Shown here: piece by piece, positions 8,198-18,418 of the stretch | Numbering within the stretch: position 1 is the first letter of the stretch | Layout: each line of letters begins with the position of its first letter | Assembly (NCBI RefSeq): GCF_023674465.1 | Contig: NZ_CP098400.1 | Location: forward strand, 1,702,801 to 1,766,800 | Direction of reading: 5' to 3' | Source of the DNA: Xiashengella succiniciproducens | GTDB taxonomy: Bacteria > Bacteroidota > Bacteroidia > Bacteroidales > Marinilabiliaceae | DNA: 64,000 nt | Notes under the pieces: model-generated | Told to the model about the DNA's origin: nothing | Databases searched by the model: none | What the model saw: the letters and a program-made list of their open reading frames with translations, nothing else | Position numbers and translations under genes: made by a program

Positions 8198-9490
8198 ATG
8201 AATGTAAGAAAAAGCTTGGGAATACTGTGTATTGGCTTTTTATCAGGTTTGGCTTTTAACTACATTAACGGTCCTTCCATCAGAACACTAGGAACAGACT
8301 TTATTCCTCCGGTTCCCCAAACAGTCTCACTCAGAATTTCTGGTATATATTCTAATGGCACAGACTTCCATCTTGTTGACAGGGAGATGGAAAAGTTTAT
8401 GCGATCATGGGAAATTGCAGGAGCTTCATTAGCAGTTGCTCACAATGGGACATTGATATATGCCAAAGGTTATGGCTATGCTGATGTAGAGAGTGGGGAA
8501 CCTGTTCAACCTTATCATCTTTTCAGGATTGCAAGTGTTTCCAAGCTTGTAACAGCAGCTGGAATTATGAAATTGGCAGAAGAGGGCAGACTATCGCTTG
8601 AAGATAATGTATTTGGCCCTAATGGTATTTTAAATATATCTCCCTTTGACAATTACAAGGATAAGAGAGTAGAGGAGATTAAAGTAAAGCACCTACTTAA
8701 TCATTCAGGTGGCTGGACTAACAGGTGGGGAGATCCAATGTTTATGCCCACTGTAATTGCCCAAAAGCTAGGCAAGGAACTGCCAGTAAGTGATGAAGAC
8801 ATTATCCGCTTTATGCTTGGTAAAAGACTTCATTTTAAGCCAGGAACGTCATCTTCATATTCAAACCTGGGCTACGTTATACTGGGCAAGGTTATTGAAG
8901 CAGTTAGCGGCCAGAGTTATGAAGATTATATAAAAACTGCCATTTTGTATCCGCTTGAGATCTATGATATGCAACTTGGATACAGTTTTCCCGAACAGAA
9001 AAACCCTCTGGAAGTCAGGTATTATGAGCCATCCGACAGTGAACCTGTAGTAGATTTTATGAATGGACAAGATACAGTACCACGTTCATATGGTGGAAAT
9101 GACATTTATACACTAGGTGCTGCAGGAGGCTGGATAGCATCATCTACTGACTTAATGAAACTTATGCTGGCATTGGATGGAAATCCTGAGCCTGCTGATA
9201 TCTTGTCTCCAGAAAGTATTAAGCAAATGATAACACCTGTTGATCTGGGTTTTCAACCCTTTGGATGGCGTGGCGTTATTCGTGGTGAGTTGTACCGCAC
9301 TGGTACATTGGCGGGAACTTCAGCACTGATGGTCAGTCGTCCAGATGGATATTGCTATGTTGTATTGCTGAATACAAGCACTTGGAAAGGTCCGAAACTG
9401 GCAAATGAGATTCGTAGAATGATGCATAAAGGAATATCCAAAACTGAAGTCTGGAATGAATTTGACCTTGTCTCAAGTTCAGAAATGTAA
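8198..9490 (+). CDS. serine hydrolase, beta-lactamase/PBP4* (class C-like) family
   Basis: 430 residues from the ATG at 8198. An N-terminal hydrophobic anchor (LGILCIGFLSGLAFNYI) indicates export or membrane attachment. The class C beta-lactamase-like domain shows the nucleophile motif SVSK at 113-116 (FRIASVSKLVTAAG), the second motif as SYSNLGYVILG, and the third region as RTGTLAGTSALM. Such enzymes act as D-amino-acid peptidases, esterases or peptidoglycan-linked hydrolases; sequence does not decide which. Stands alone with its own promoter and a bidirectional terminator behind. Confidence 0.87.
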   Translation: MNVRKSLGILCIGFLSGLAFNYINGPSIRTLGTDFIPPVPQTVSLRISGIYSNGTDFHLVDREMEKFMRSWEIAGASLAVAHNGTLIYAKGYGYADVESGEPVQPYHLFRIASVSKLVTAAGIMKLAEEGRLSLEDNVFGPNGILNISPFDNYKDKRVEEIKVKHLLNHSGGWTNRWGDPMFMPTVIAQKLGKELPVSDEDIIRFMLGKRLHFKPGTSSSYSNLGYVILGKVIEAVSGQSYEDYIKTAILYPLEIYDMQLGYSFPEQKNPLEVRYYEPSDSEPVVDFMNGQDTVPRSYGGNDIYTLGAAGGWIASSTDLMKLMLALDGNPEPADILSPESIKQMITPVDLGFQPFGWRGVIRGELYRTGTLAGTSALMVSRPDGYCYVVLLNTSTWKGPKLANEIRRMMHKGISKTEVWNEFDLVSSSEM

Positions 9491-9590
9491 GTGTGTGACT
9501 TTATTTCAGATGTCTCTGATAATTATGTTGTACATTTATTGTAATCTTCTTGTCTCATAATTGATATTATGTTAAATGGAATATATATAA

Positions 9591-9622
9591 AAATATCCGG
9601 TCTTAGTTGACCGGATATTTTT
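9591..9622. terminator. bidirectional terminator between serine hydrolase and TPR gene
   Basis: 12-bp perfect stem AAATATCCGGTC (9591-9602) / GACCGGATATTT (9609-9620) with T run on the plus side and A run on the other, between convergent genes. Confidence 0.85.
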
Positions 9623-9628
9623 AATGTC

Positions 9629-10798
9629 CTATTCCTGACTTAGGCTTTTCAGTTTTGCATCAATCTCATCATACTTATCGTTCATATTAAAACGATAATA
9701 AAGAGTCTTAAGAGTTTCCATTGCATAAGGATCTTCAGGCTTCAATTCGTGAGCTTTTTCTACAAAAGGCAAAGCTTTGCGGAAATATTCCTCAGCATTA
9801 TCACGAGCCTTATCGAATTCCCTCATGTCTCTAAGTTCGTTAGCAGCGTTGAATTTGTCAACACCGATATTATAGTATAGATAACCAAGGTTCAATGTTG
9901 CATCAAAGAAATCAGGCCTTAGTTCTACAGCTTTAGTATAGTCAGCCTCAGCCTTTTCATATTCTTTCTTCTTATCGTAAAGGAACCCTCTAACATAGAA
10001 GTAGTTTCCATCAGTAGGATTGTTTTCAATAAGTGCATCCAGATAAGTAAGAGCATCATCTGATTGTTCTGATTCCAGATAATAGTTTATCAGTGCGATA
10101 ATTTGTCTTTGATCATCTGGATAAAGCTCTACACCTCTTTTAAGATTTGGTACAATCTTTTCATCAGCACCTGTTTCTTTGTAGATTTCGTTAAGCAGCA
10201 AGATTGCATCGCCACCTTGGAAATTCAGGTCTATACTCTTATTAAAATACTGTTCTGCCTTTTCGTATGACTTAGCATTAAAAGAAGCAAGAGCAGTATA
10301 ATAAATGAATACAGAATCCTCAGGCAGTTTATCACCTTCATAAAGAGGTAATTTATTAATGAGAATAGCCTTTTCAAAAATGGTAGCTGCCTTGTCAAAG
10401 TTTTCTTCGTTAAATGCATCAATACCTGCATTTTGAAAATCAGGCATAAAGAAAGTAAGAGCAAGTTTAAGTTCTTTAGCAAACTTGCCTATGCCCTTTC
10501 CCTTTGCATTACCTTTTTGGTCGAGTTCAGCTGCCTGGAAATAATAATCAGCAGCATCGATAATTCTTTCGACACCTGCTCCCTGCTTATATTGTGCAGT
10601 AGCCAGTTTAGCAGCAACTATATAGGTTTTTGGCCATGTTTTAGTAGTCTCATTAGCCAATGCTTCATTTATCCTTTCCTGAGCAGTAGCAAGGTCACCG
10701 TTATCAATCATAGTAGATGCAATCGTAACTTTACCCTTCTGAGAAAAGGCTGATGCTGCAACAATTACTGAGAACAATAGTAAAATAATCCTTTTCAT
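9629..10798 (-). CDS. exported tetratricopeptide-repeat protein
   Basis: 389 residues. Signal peptide MKRIILLLFSVIVAASAFSQ, then TPR units: recognisable ones include DAFNEENFDKAATIFEKAIL, YEKAEQYFNKSIDLN, GNYFYVRGFLYDKKKEYEKAEADYTKAVELRP and DNAEEYFRKALPFVEKAHELKP (quoted in parts). TPRs are protein-binding scaffolds; the partner is unknown. It starts 60 bp downstream of gyrA and is probably co-transcribed with it; a gyrA-TPR pairing is familiar in Bacteroidota. Confidence 0.88.
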   Translation of the reverse strand: MKRIILLLFSVIVAASAFSQKGKVTIASTMIDNGDLATAQERINEALANETTKTWPKTYIVAAKLATAQYKQGAGVERIIDAADYYFQAAELDQKGNAKGKGIGKFAKELKLALTFFMPDFQNAGIDAFNEENFDKAATIFEKAILINKLPLYEGDKLPEDSVFIYYTALASFNAKSYEKAEQYFNKSIDLNFQGGDAILLLNEIYKETGADEKIVPNLKRGVELYPDDQRQIIALINYYLESEQSDDALTYLDALIENNPTDGNYFYVRGFLYDKKKEYEKAEADYTKAVELRPDFFDATLNLGYLYYNIGVDKFNAANELRDMREFDKARDNAEEYFRKALPFVEKAHELKPEDPYAMETLKTLYYRFNMNDKYDEIDAKLKSLSQE

Positions 10799-10858
10799 TT
10801 CCTGTTGTTTTTGTTTGTAATAATAAAATTACATTGATTTAGTAAATAATCATCTGAA

Positions 10859-13381
10859 TTATTCAATATTCTCATCTTCAGGTTCATTATTTTCTACAAG
10901 ATCGCCTTCCGATGATTCATACATTTCATTTTCAATGCGTTCAGACACAACCTTTGTAACTGATGCGATAGCATCCTGTTTCTTATCCAGGTTGATTAGT
11001 CTTACCCCCTGAGTGGTTCGTCCTGTTACTCTCAGGTCAGCTACTGCTACCCTGATAGTTACACCTGATTTATTTATAATCATCAGGTCATTGTCTTCAG
11101 TAACATTCTTAATATCGATCAGATCACCTGTTTTATCACTGATCTTCATAGTCTTGACACCTTTTCCACCTCGGTTGGTAACCCTGTAGTCATCGAGTTT
11201 GGAACGTTTTCCATAGCCCTTTTCAGATACTACCAGAATATCATCTTCTGGATTCTTGACACAAATCATGCCAACTACTTCATCACCCTCATCCAAAGCA
11301 ATACCTTTTACACCTTGGCCAGTACGTCCAATAGCCCTGATTACTGACTCATTAAACCTGATAGCACGACCTTTTCCGGTAGCCATCAATATTTCGTTTG
11401 AGCCATTAGTGAGCCTTGCGCTGAGCAGTTCATCATCTTCTTTGATTGTAATTGCAATTACCCCGTTTTGTCTTGGTCTGCTGTAATCAGCCAAAGGTGA
11501 CTTCTTGATGATACCCTTCTTGGTACCCATCACTATATAGTGTGAGTTTACAAAATCAAGGTCTTCAGCCAGTCGTTTAACTCTCATAAAGGCCTTAACA
11601 GTATCGTCAGGTTCTATATTTATCAGGTTCTGGATAGCTCTACCCTTTGAGTTCTTAGAGCCTTCAGGGATTTCATAGACCTTGAGCCAGTAGCAACGCC
11701 CCTTCTTTGTAAAGAAGAGCAGGGTTGCATGCATTGAAGCAGGATAAATCTGCTCAATAAAATCGTCATCGCGGGTTGAGGAACCTTTAGAGCCCACCCC
11801 TCCCCTGTTTTGTGTTTTAAACTCGGATAATGGAGTCCTCTTGATATAACCCATATGGGAAATGGTGATTATCATTTCCTCATCAGCATAGAAATCTTCA
11901 GGATTGAATTCTTCAGAAGAATAAACAATTTCGGTTCTTCTACCTTCGTTATACTTCTGCTTTATTTCAATCAGCTCATTCTTAATGACCTCCATTCGCA
12001 AGTGAACATTTGCAAGGATATCCTTCAGTCTAGCTATTTCAGTAAGCAGATTGTTGTACTCATCACGTAGTTTATCCTGTTCAAGACCGGTCAACTGGCG
12101 AAGCCTCATTTCAACAATAGCACGAGCCTGGATTTCAGACAGCTGGAATGTTTCAATAAGCTTATCCTTAGCCTCATCTGGAGTTTGAGCTGCCCTGATA
12201 ATTCGTATGACTTCGTCAATATGATCAGATGCAATAATCAGTCCTTCAAGGATATGCGCTCTCTTTTCAGCCTGATCTAGCTCAAACTGGGTACGACGAG
12301 TAACTACGTCGTGCCTGTGTTCAACAAAGTTTGAGATCAGGTCCTTGAGGTTAAGCATCATTGGGCGACCCTTGACAAGAGCAATGTTATTTACCCCGAA
12401 AGATGATTGCAGCGCAGTGTTCTTATACAGATGATTGAGCACCACATTAGCGATCGCATCCTTTTTAAGATCGATCACGATACGCATACCTTCACGGTCA
12501 GACTCATCATTAACATTGGAGATGCCATCTATCTTCTTCTCGTTTACAAGGTCAGCGATTTTCATTATCAATTCCGCCTTATTGACCATGTATGGTATCT
12601 CCCTGATAACAATCTTCTCACGTCCGTGTCCGTCTGTTTCGACCTCGCACTTAGCCCTGATGACTATTCGACCCCTACCGGTTTCATAGCTTTCCTTAAC
12701 ACCTTCATAACCGTAAATAATACCTCCGGTCGGGAAATCAGGAGCCTTTATTATTTTTGTCAGTTCGGGAATTTCAATCTCAGGATTATCAATATAGGCA
12801 ATAATGGCATTGACAGTGTCCACAAGGTTGTGCGGTGCCATATTGGTTGCCATACCCACAGCAATACCTGAAGCACCGTTGATAAGCAAAAGAGGAATTC
12901 TAGTAGGCAGTACGGTAGGTTCTTTTAGAGAATCGTCAAAGTTCATCTGGAAGTCTACCGTATCCTTTTCTATATCAAGCAGAGTCTCTTCAGCCAGTTT
13001 GTTAAGTCTTGCCTCAGTATAACGCATTGCAGCAGGGCTGTCACCGTCAATGGATCCAAAGTTACCCTGACCATCAACCAGTAGGTACCTCATAGACCAG
13101 GTCTGAGCAAGGCGGACCATTGCATAATACACTGAAGAGTCGCCGTGCGGGTGGAATTTACCAAGCACCTCACCCACAATACGAGCGGATTTTTTATAAG
13201 GCTTATTAGAACCTACCCCAAGTTCGTGCATTCCAAACAATACCCGTCTATGAACAGGTTTCAAACCGTCGCGAACATCAGGTAATGCCCTGGAGACTAT
13301 TACCGACATCGAGTAATCGATGTAGGATGCTTTCATCTCCTCTTCGATGTTAACCTTAATTACTCTTTCTTCTTCAATCAT
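10859..13381 (-). CDS. gyrA: DNA gyrase subunit A
   Basis: 840 residues, normal length. GyrA cuts and rejoins DNA in the A2B2 gyrase that introduces negative supercoils. Visible: N-terminal [20 protein letters not shown], the catalytic tyrosine Y121 in [10 protein letters not shown], the quinolone-determining stretch [17 protein letters not shown] (S82 equals E. coli S83; Y86 takes the place of E. coli D87), and C-terminal beta-pinwheel repeats with a GyrA-box variant QNRGGVG and several I-x-x-x-GR-x-x-QGV units. The acidic tail ([18 protein letters not shown]) is usual. The leader carries a terminator-like hairpin at 13412-13441, 31 bp before the ATG. Confidence 0.97.
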   Translation of the reverse strand: MIEEERVIKVNIEEEMKASYIDYSMSVIVSRALPDVRDGLKPVHRRVLFGMHELGVGSNKPYKKSARIVGEVLGKFHPHGDSSVYYAMVRLAQTWSMRYLLVDGQGNFGSIDGDSPAAMRYTEARLNKLAEETLLDIEKDTVDFQMNFDDSLKEPTVLPTRIPLLLINGASGIAVGMATNMAPHNLVDTVNAIIAYIDNPEIEIPELTKIIKAPDFPTGGIIYGYEGVKESYETGRGRIVIRAKCEVETDGHGREKIVIREIPYMVNKAELIMKIADLVNEKKIDGISNVNDESDREGMRIVIDLKKDAIANVVLNHLYKNTALQSSFGVNNIALVKGRPMMLNLKDLISNFVEHRHDVVTRRTQFELDQAEKRAHILEGLIIASDHIDEVIRIIRAAQTPDEAKDKLIETFQLSEIQARAIVEMRLRQLTGLEQDKLRDEYNNLLTEIARLKDILANVHLRMEVIKNELIEIKQKYNEGRRTEIVYSSEEFNPEDFYADEEMIITISHMGYIKRTPLSEFKTQNRGGVGSKGSSTRDDDFIEQIYPASMHATLLFFTKKGRCYWLKVYEIPEGSKNSKGRAIQNLINIEPDDTVKAFMRVKRLAEDLDFVNSHYIVMGTKKGIIKKSPLADYSRPRQNGVIAITIKEDDELLSARLTNGSNEILMATGKGRAIRFNESVIRAIGRTGQGVKGIALDEGDEVVGMICVKNPEDDILVVSEKGYGKRSKLDDYRVTNRGGKGVKTMKISDKTGDLIDIKNVTEDNDLMIINKSGVTIRVAVADLRVTGRTTQGVRLINLDKKQDAIASVTKVVSERIENEMYESSEGDLVENNEPEDENIE

Positions 13382-13410
13382 TATATTTATATTGTTTGAT
13401 GAATCATGAA

Positions 13411-13441
13411 CAAAAAAAAGGTCATAAAACCGACCTTTTTT
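13411..13441 (-). promoter_or_regulatory. terminator-like hairpin in gyrA leader
   Basis: Six or more A, GGTC (13420-13423), loop ATAAAACC, GACC (13432-13435), six T: a symmetric intrinsic-terminator shape. On the minus strand it lies 31 bp upstream of gyrA, where no upstream gene ends, so attenuation of gyrA is possible; it may equally be a stray terminator facing the plus strand. Confidence 0.45.
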
Positions 13442-13616
13442 AATATCGCTAAATTAATGATAAAATGCCGAATTTTAAAATCGTGGCGACCTAATTGTAA
13501 GCTATTTTTAGCAATATTAATCTCCCTTTTCTTCAGGATTTGAGGAGGATGGGTGATGAACCAAAATATCCTTTTTCGGTTTATCTAATTGAGTGGGATA
13601 ATTGCGTAAAATATAG

Positions 13617-13624
13617 TACTTTTG
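13617..13624 (+). promoter_or_regulatory. -7 element of clpC promoter
   Basis: TACTTTTG, a TAnnTTTG match, 52 bp before the ATG. No well-spaced TTTG is seen at -33, so only the -7 part is supported. Confidence 0.5.
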
Positions 13625-13676
13625 AAGAGTTTTTTAACAGTGTTGCACTGTACGTATAATAGATTTAGCTGACTTT

Positions 13677-16223
13677 ATGGAATTAAATTATTCATCAAGG
13701 GTAAGAGACGCTATATCCCACAGCAGGGAGGAAGCTCTGCGACTTGGCAACCTGTTCATTGCTCCCGAACACATTATGCTGGGGCTAATAGCTCAACCCG
13801 GTGGGTGCGCTGTAAAGCTGATGGAAAAGATGAATGTGGACCTGGATCACCTTCGTGAGGCTATCGAGGACAAGATAAAAGGCACTAAGCCAGTGGAGCA
13901 TGAAGGCGATTTGCCGCTCTTGAAATCTACAGAACAGATTCTGAAACTTGTTTACCTTGAAGCAAAAGCCCTGAAAAGTGACAAAATTACAACGGTACAT
14001 CTTTTGCTGGCCTTGCTAAGAGACACCAACAGTACAATTGCACAGATCATGGAAAGCTACAATGTGAAATATGAATCATTAAAGAATGTCCTGTCAAGGC
14101 AGTATCCCATCGCAAGGTCACAGATGCCCGACGATGATGATCAGGACAGTCCTTTTGGCGGAAGTTCGTCAGAAGGTTCAAAGTCCTCCGGTGCTAAAGG
14201 TCAAAGTGAAACACCGGTACTTGACAACTTCGGTATTGACATAACCAAAGCGGCCGAGGAAGGCCGTCTCGATCCTATTGTAGGCCGCGAAAAAGAAATA
14301 GAGCGTCTTGCGCAGATACTTAGTCGTCGGAAGAAAAACAATCCTGTTCTAATTGGTGAACCTGGAGTTGGAAAATCAGCAATTGCTGAAGGTCTGGCTC
14401 TTAGGATAGTCGAACGTAAGGTTTCCCGAGTACTTTTTGGTAAGCGGGTTGTTACTCTTGACCTGGCATCAATCGTTGCCGGAACCAAGTACAGGGGTCA
14501 GTTTGAAGAGCGTATTAAGGCTATATTGAATGAATTGTCAAGAAACCCGCATATCATCCTGTTTATTGATGAAATTCACACGATTGTAGGAGCAGGTGGT
14601 GCTACCGGTTCACTTGATGCAGCCAATATGCTTAAACCAGCTCTGGCTCGTGGAGAGATCCAATGTATTGGTGCTACGACTCTGGATGAGTATCGTCAGC
14701 ATATTGAAAAAGACGGAGCTCTGGAACGCCGTTTCCAAAAAGTAATGGTTGAGCCGACCACACCAGAGGAAACCTTTGAAATTCTCAACAATATCAAGGC
14801 CAAGTATGAGGATCACCATAATGTGACTTATACCCCGGAGGCTATTGACGCATGTGTAAAGCTTACTGAGCGTTATATCTCAGACCGACATTTACCAGAT
14901 AAGGCAATAGACGCTCTGGATGAGGCCGGTTCACGTGTCCATATCTCTAATATTGTAGTTCCCGAATCCATCCTTAAGCTTGAAAAGCAGATTGAGGAAG
15001 TAAAGGAAAACAAGATAAAGGCCGTAAAGGCACAGAACTTTGAGCTGGCAGCCAGTTTCCGTGACAAGGAAAAGAGTCTGCAGGATGAGTTGGAACGCAC
15101 TAAGCAAAAATGGGAAGAAGAACTACAACAACACAGAGAAACAGTTGATGCAGAAAAGGTTGCTGAAGTTGTTGCTATGATGACAGGAATACCTGTTCAA
15201 AGAATAGCACAGGCAGAAGGCTTCCGTCTTCTGCAAATGGGAGAAGAATTAAGAGGTAAAGTAATTGGTCAAGAAGAGGCAATACAAAAGGTTGTTAAAG
15301 CAATTCAGCGTAATCGTGCCGGATTGAAGGATCCAAACCGTCCTATCGGTTCCTTTATTTTCCTTGGTCCTACAGGTGTTGGTAAGACTCACCTTGCAAA
15401 GGTACTTACCCAGTATCTGTTTGATACCCCAGACGCCCTGATTCGCATCGACATGAGTGAATATATGGAGAAGTTCAGTGTATCACGTCTTGTTGGAGCG
15501 CCTCCCGGATATATCGGATATGAAGAAGGTGGACAGCTCACCGAAAAGGTACGTCGTCGCCCCTACTCTGTTGTACTCCTCGACGAGATTGAGAAGGCTC
15601 ACCCGGATGTATTTAACCTGATGCTCCAGGTTCTTGACGAAGGACGTCTTACAGACAGCCTTGGTCGTAGGGTTGACTTCAGGAATACTATTATCATCAT
15701 GACTTCAAATATTGGAACCAGGGAGCTTAAGGAGTTTGGCCGTGGAGTTGGTTTCTCTGCCCAGCAACCAGGAAGCAAGGATGACAATGAAATGGCCAGA
15801 GGAATTATCGAAAAGGCTCTTAAAAAAGCCTTTGCACCTGAGTTCCTTAATCGTATTGACGATGTAATAATCTTCGGTAGCCTTTCCAAGGAAGATATTC
15901 ACAAGATTATTGATATCGAACTTGCAGGACTTTACAAAAGAGTTGAGAGCCTCGGTTATAAGCTTAATCTTGCTGAGAATGCCAAGAACTTCATTGTTTC
16001 GAAGGGCTATGATGCTCAATACGGAGCAAGACCATTGAAACGGGCAATACAGAAGTACCTTGAAGATGAAATGGCAGAGGTAATAATCCAGGCTTCAGTT
16101 TCTGAAGGCGATGAAATAGAAGTAGATTACGATGAGAAGGAAGAAAAGATCAAAACAAAGATAGTATCACACAAGACAAAAGGATCGGTCATCAAATCAC
16201 AGGGACCAGAGAGTGTCAACTAG
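13677..16223 (+). CDS. clpC: ATP-dependent Clp protease ATP-binding subunit ClpC
   Basis: 848 residues. Hexameric AAA+ unfoldase that feeds substrates to ClpP. Order: double Clp-N domain ([22 protein letters not shown] at about 27-48), first AAA with Walker [10 protein letters not shown] near 227 and [12 protein letters not shown], an M-domain/UVR-like coiled stretch ([20 protein letters not shown]), second AAA with GPTGVGKTH near 564 and [20 protein letters not shown], then a D2-small domain. The VGF tripeptide in [10 protein letters not shown] near 690 matches the loop that docks ClpC/ClpA on ClpP, arguing for ClpC rather than the disaggregase ClpB. Its start is fixed by TACTTTTG at 13617. 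Divergent from gyrA. Confidence 0.93.
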   Translation: MELNYSSRVRDAISHSREEALRLGNLFIAPEHIMLGLIAQPGGCAVKLMEKMNVDLDHLREAIEDKIKGTKPVEHEGDLPLLKSTEQILKLVYLEAKALKSDKITTVHLLLALLRDTNSTIAQIMESYNVKYESLKNVLSRQYPIARSQMPDDDDQDSPFGGSSSEGSKSSGAKGQSETPVLDNFGIDITKAAEEGRLDPIVGREKEIERLAQILSRRKKNNPVLIGEPGVGKSAIAEGLALRIVERKVSRVLFGKRVVTLDLASIVAGTKYRGQFEERIKAILNELSRNPHIILFIDEIHTIVGAGGATGSLDAANMLKPALARGEIQCIGATTLDEYRQHIEKDGALERRFQKVMVEPTTPEETFEILNNIKAKYEDHHNVTYTPEAIDACVKLTERYISDRHLPDKAIDALDEAGSRVHISNIVVPESILKLEKQIEEVKENKIKAVKAQNFELAASFRDKEKSLQDELERTKQKWEEELQQHRETVDAEKVAEVVAMMTGIPVQRIAQAEGFRLLQMGEELRGKVIGQEEAIQKVVKAIQRNRAGLKDPNRPIGSFIFLGPTGVGKTHLAKVLTQYLFDTPDALIRIDMSEYMEKFSVSRLVGAPPGYIGYEEGGQLTEKVRRRPYSVVLLDEIEKAHPDVFNLMLQVLDEGRLTDSLGRRVDFRNTIIIMTSNIGTRELKEFGRGVGFSAQQPGSKDDNEMARGIIEKALKKAFAPEFLNRIDDVIIFGSLSKEDIHKIIDIELAGLYKRVESLGYKLNLAENAKNFIVSKGYDAQYGARPLKRAIQKYLEDEMAEVIIQASVSEGDEIEVDYDEKEEKIKTKIVSHKTKGSVIKSQGPESVN

Positions 16224-16240
16224 GTTGTAAATATGGATAA

Positions 16241-16275
16241 AAAAAGAGAGTGCCCTGTGGCACTCTCTTTTTTTA
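16241..16275. terminator. bidirectional terminator between clpC and TPR gene
   Basis: 14-bp stem AAAAAGAGAGTGCC (16241-16254) / GGCACTCTCTTTTT (from 16259), loop CTGT, T-rich exit on both strands. Confidence 0.88.
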
Positions 16276-16319
16276 TCGTATAAGGCCTTATTACAGCCTT
16301 ATTTTAATAATTTACAGGA

Positions 16320-16958
16320 TTACTTAAGTCTGCTGTTGATTTCTCTTAGGGAAGCCTGAGCCTTTTCGTTGTCAGGATCAATCTCAAGTACCTTTTCAAA
16401 CCATGGCTTAGCATCAGCAAAAGCATTGTTTGCACGAGCTGTAATCTCATCATATTGTTCAGGATCTGCACTAGCTGCAGAAGCAAGAATTTGAGCAGCC
16501 TGATTATATGGTTCTGCACCCTTTTTCAGATAATAGGTTGTCAGCATCTTTTTCATCTGAGCAAGGACAGAACTACTCTTGTAATCCTCAATAGCTTTGA
16601 GGAGAGTTTGTTCCATTTCCTCATCCCTATCCAGATTATTCAGAGAAGAAGCAATGTAATATGTAGAAAAATCAGCACGATATCCCATATCGACAGACTT
16701 CTTATAGTATTCCAATGCCTTCTCATGGTTCTTAATTCTGCGTGCTGCAGTTGCCAGGTTGAATATCATTGAAGCATCCTGTGCTTCTTCTTCAGGCCAT
16801 ACTGCTAGGGCAGCTTCAAACTTCTCGACTGCTGTGGCAAAATCGTTCTTTCTCAACGCATCATTACCTTCATTCTTCAACTCGATATATGCTGTTTCAG
16901 TTTGTGCAAAAGAAACCAAAGAAAACAGCATCATCCCCAAAATTGTTAAATACCTCAT
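16320..16958 (-). CDS. exported TPR protein
   Basis: 212 residues. Signal peptide MRYLTILGMMLFSLVSFAQ, then three to four TPR units (AYIELKNEGNDALRKNDFAT, EKALEYYKKSVDMGYRADF, PWFEKVLEIDPDNEKAQASL). Role unknown; probably periplasmic scaffold. Related in layout to the TPR protein at 9629-10798. It lies 113 bp downstream of thrC with an A/T-rich gap and may have its own promoter. Confidence 0.87.
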   Translation of the reverse strand: MRYLTILGMMLFSLVSFAQTETAYIELKNEGNDALRKNDFATAVEKFEAALAVWPEEEAQDASMIFNLATAARRIKNHEKALEYYKKSVDMGYRADFSTYYIASSLNNLDRDEEMEQTLLKAIEDYKSSSVLAQMKKMLTTYYLKKGAEPYNQAAQILASAASADPEQYDEITARANNAFADAKPWFEKVLEIDPDNEKAQASLREINSRLK

Positions 16959-17071
16959 AATACAGTAGTTTTTAAATCAAATTTCACAAAAGCAGCGTAA
17001 AAATAGCACTTTTTAAACCAAAAGAAAAAATGAGCGCGAAATATTAAAATGTATTAACTTGCAAACTGCAA

Positions 17072-18379
17072 TCATCGTGCCACTATCGCAATACGCGTTT
17101 TCAAATCCAAATAATCAGCTGACATCACATCTCTTCCCCCATCTTCAGGTTTAGGAAAATCAATGGTATAACCAGCTTTTTCAAGTCCACCTGGAATAAT
17201 ATCATCTATTACTTCACCAAACTTAAACGGATGGGCAGTAGAAACAAACAGTGAAATTTCTGATTTATCAACCTGCCCTATTGCTGCAGTATAAGCGGCA
17301 GCTGTATGAGGGTCCATCAGATAACTGTATTTTCCAAAACCTTCACTAATAGCCTTTTTAATTTCAGCATCGCTAACCGAGAGTGATATCATCTCGGTCT
17401 TTATATCCTGAAGAGAATTGTTGTACAGCTCATACATCCTTGGGAAGTTACTTGGATCACCTACATCCATCGCATTGGCAAGCGTAACTATAGTTTGATG
17501 CGGTTCATATACCCCTGATTTAAAGAAGCGGGGAACAACATCATTGGCATTCGTAGCAGCAACAAAACGCTTAACAGGAAGACCCATTTTGTGGGCCAAA
17601 ACTGCAGCCGTAATATTTCCAAAATTACCACTTGGTACTGTTATTACAGGATCCCCCTTCACTCCCATTGCCCTTAGCTGAGCATAGGCAAAGAAATAAT
17701 ATACCATCTGTGGAAGCAGGCGGCCTATATTAATAGAATTTGCAGAAGTCATGTAAACAATCTTGCGAAGATCTTCATCGCGGAATGCTTCCTTTACCAA
17801 TCGCTGGCAATCATCAAAGCTTCCCTCCACTGCAATAGCATGGACATTGGCACCAGGAGAGGTAATCTGGTATTCCTGATATGGGCTTACCTTTCCTTTG
17901 GGATAGAGCACTATAACCTCTATACCCTCAACTTTGTGGAAGCCATTTGCCACAGCACCACCTGTATCCCCAGATGTAGCAGTAAGGACCAGGAGCTTGC
18001 GATCCTCGTTTCTGTTAAAATATCCAAGTATACGTGACAGAAACCGTGCTCCCACATCCTTGAAAGCCTGTGTTGGTCCGTGAAAGAGTTCCAACACATA
18101 CAGGTTTCCATCTATCTGCCTGACAGGAATTGGGAAATTAAAGCTCTCCCTTGTGATTGCCCTTAGTTCATCGTCCTTTATATCCTCATCCATATAAGGT
18201 TTGAGAACACGGAATGCTATCTCAGGCAGATCGTAGGCTGCCATGTTTTCAATAAAATCCCTGTCAAGTTGAGGAATGCTCTCAGGCATAAACAAACTAC
18301 CGTCGGGAGCCAGTCCCTTGAAAAGCACCTCTTTAAGGGGATATCTCTTATCCTTTGAAGCAAGACTTAAATATTTCAT
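17072..18379 (-). CDS. thrC: threonine synthase
   Basis: 435 residues. PLP enzyme converting O-phosphohomoserine to threonine. The PLP lysine is K107 in ELFHGPTQAFKDVGARF; the phosphate-binding region is TATSGDTGGAVANGF, and VPSGNFGNITAAVLA is typical of the longer threonine synthase type. N-terminal MKYLSLASKDKRYPLKEVLF matches the family start. It follows apgM by 39 bp in the same direction, so the two are likely one operon and the upstream gene may supply its phosphohomoserine. Confidence 0.95.
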   Translation of the reverse strand: MKYLSLASKDKRYPLKEVLFKGLAPDGSLFMPESIPQLDRDFIENMAAYDLPEIAFRVLKPYMDEDIKDDELRAITRESFNFPIPVRQIDGNLYVLELFHGPTQAFKDVGARFLSRILGYFNRNEDRKLLVLTATSGDTGGAVANGFHKVEGIEVIVLYPKGKVSPYQEYQITSPGANVHAIAVEGSFDDCQRLVKEAFRDEDLRKIVYMTSANSINIGRLLPQMVYYFFAYAQLRAMGVKGDPVITVPSGNFGNITAAVLAHKMGLPVKRFVAATNANDVVPRFFKSGVYEPHQTIVTLANAMDVGDPSNFPRMYELYNNSLQDIKTEMISLSVSDAEIKKAISEGFGKYSYLMDPHTAAAYTAAIGQVDKSEISLFVSTAHPFKFGEVIDDIIPGGLEKAGYTIDFPKPEDGGRDVMSADYLDLKTRIAIVAR

Positions 18380-18418
18380 CTCAAGCTAATTATGCTTTTT
18401 ATACTAATTATCAAAATA

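Noticed and set aside
12407-12871. 154-codon plus-strand frame inside gyrA
   Set aside because: Antisense shadow of a highly conserved gene; no independent coding evidence.
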